From contig CAJXPC010000093.1 in NCBI GenBank assembly GCA_913057845.1, positions 1-6,890 on the forward strand: a DNA stretch of 6,890 nucleotides, in the 5' to 3' direction. The notes under the pieces are model-generated. The model did no database searches, was not told the origin of the DNA, and worked only from the letters and a program-made list of their open reading frames with translations. Positions 6,842 to 6,890 of the stretch are shown one piece after another. The first letter of the stretch is position 1, and each line of letters starts with the position of its first letter. A program made the position numbers and the translations under genes. The DNA comes from an uncultured Pseudomonadota bacterium. Lineage in GTDB: Bacteria; Pseudomonadota; Gammaproteobacteria; Burkholderiales; Eutrophovitaceae.

Positions 6842-6890
6842 CTGTCTCTTATACACATCTCCGAGCCCACGAGACCTCTCTACATCTCGT
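6842..6890 (-). other. Illumina Nextera i7 adapter (sequencing artefact)
   Basis: This is the reverse complement of the adapter at 1-48, one base longer: the Tn5 mosaic end starts with CTGTCTCTT at 6842, followed by the linker, the same index (CTCTCTAC in this orientation) and ATCTCGT from the P7 side. Genomic sequence ends at 6841. The frame entering recN from here is a false N-terminus. Confidence 0.98.

Noticed and set aside
1..6890. Terminal inverted repeats suggesting a Tn5-like transposon carrying carAB, dapB, fur and recN.
   Set aside because: The repeats contain the Illumina linker, an index and part of P7, there is no transposase, and the outermost genes are cut at the junctions. 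They are library adapters.

Overview
The window is a 6.9 kb assembly contig: 6,793 bases of bacterial DNA (49-6841) between two unremoved Illumina Nextera library adapters (1-48 and 6842-6890). Gene content points to a gammaproteobacterium outside the enterics, with base composition near one half G+C. dapB-carA-carB is a classic gammaproteobacterial run, and bamE, a 143-aa Fur and recN lie beside it. The proteins closely match gammaproteobacterial families, several with catalytic residues at the same numbers as in E. coli. I cannot name a genus.

Layout from left to right: left adapter; carB (-, C-terminal part cut off by the contig end); carA (-); a 191-bp spacer with a consensus-like promoter, a strong terminator-type hairpin, a second hairpin and an 8-base G/C run; dapB (-); a possible 17-codon ORF whose stop overlaps the dapB start; bamE (-); a short divergent promoter region; fur (+); recN (-, N-terminal part cut off by the contig end, convergent with fur); right adapter. 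No tRNA, rRNA, CRISPR, insertion sequence or phage gene is visible. No stretch longer than 300 bases lacks a gene.

Functionally, carA and carB encode the two subunits of carbamoyl phosphate synthetase, which feeds pyrimidine and arginine synthesis. dapB makes a lysine and diaminopimelate precursor. bamE encodes an outer-membrane assembly lipoprotein, fur an iron-responsive repressor, and recN an SMC-like DNA break repair protein. All are housekeeping genes, and I see no new defence, mobile or biosynthetic system.

The most interesting biology is the carA leader. The best promoter lies upstream of a strong hairpin plus T-run, so carAB transcripts from it would have to pass a terminator within their first ~40 nt. 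The short coupled ORF before dapB and the compact recN-fur-bamE-dapB-carAB order also deserve a look. The adapters are a data-quality problem: they create false terminal inverted repeats and false protein ends.
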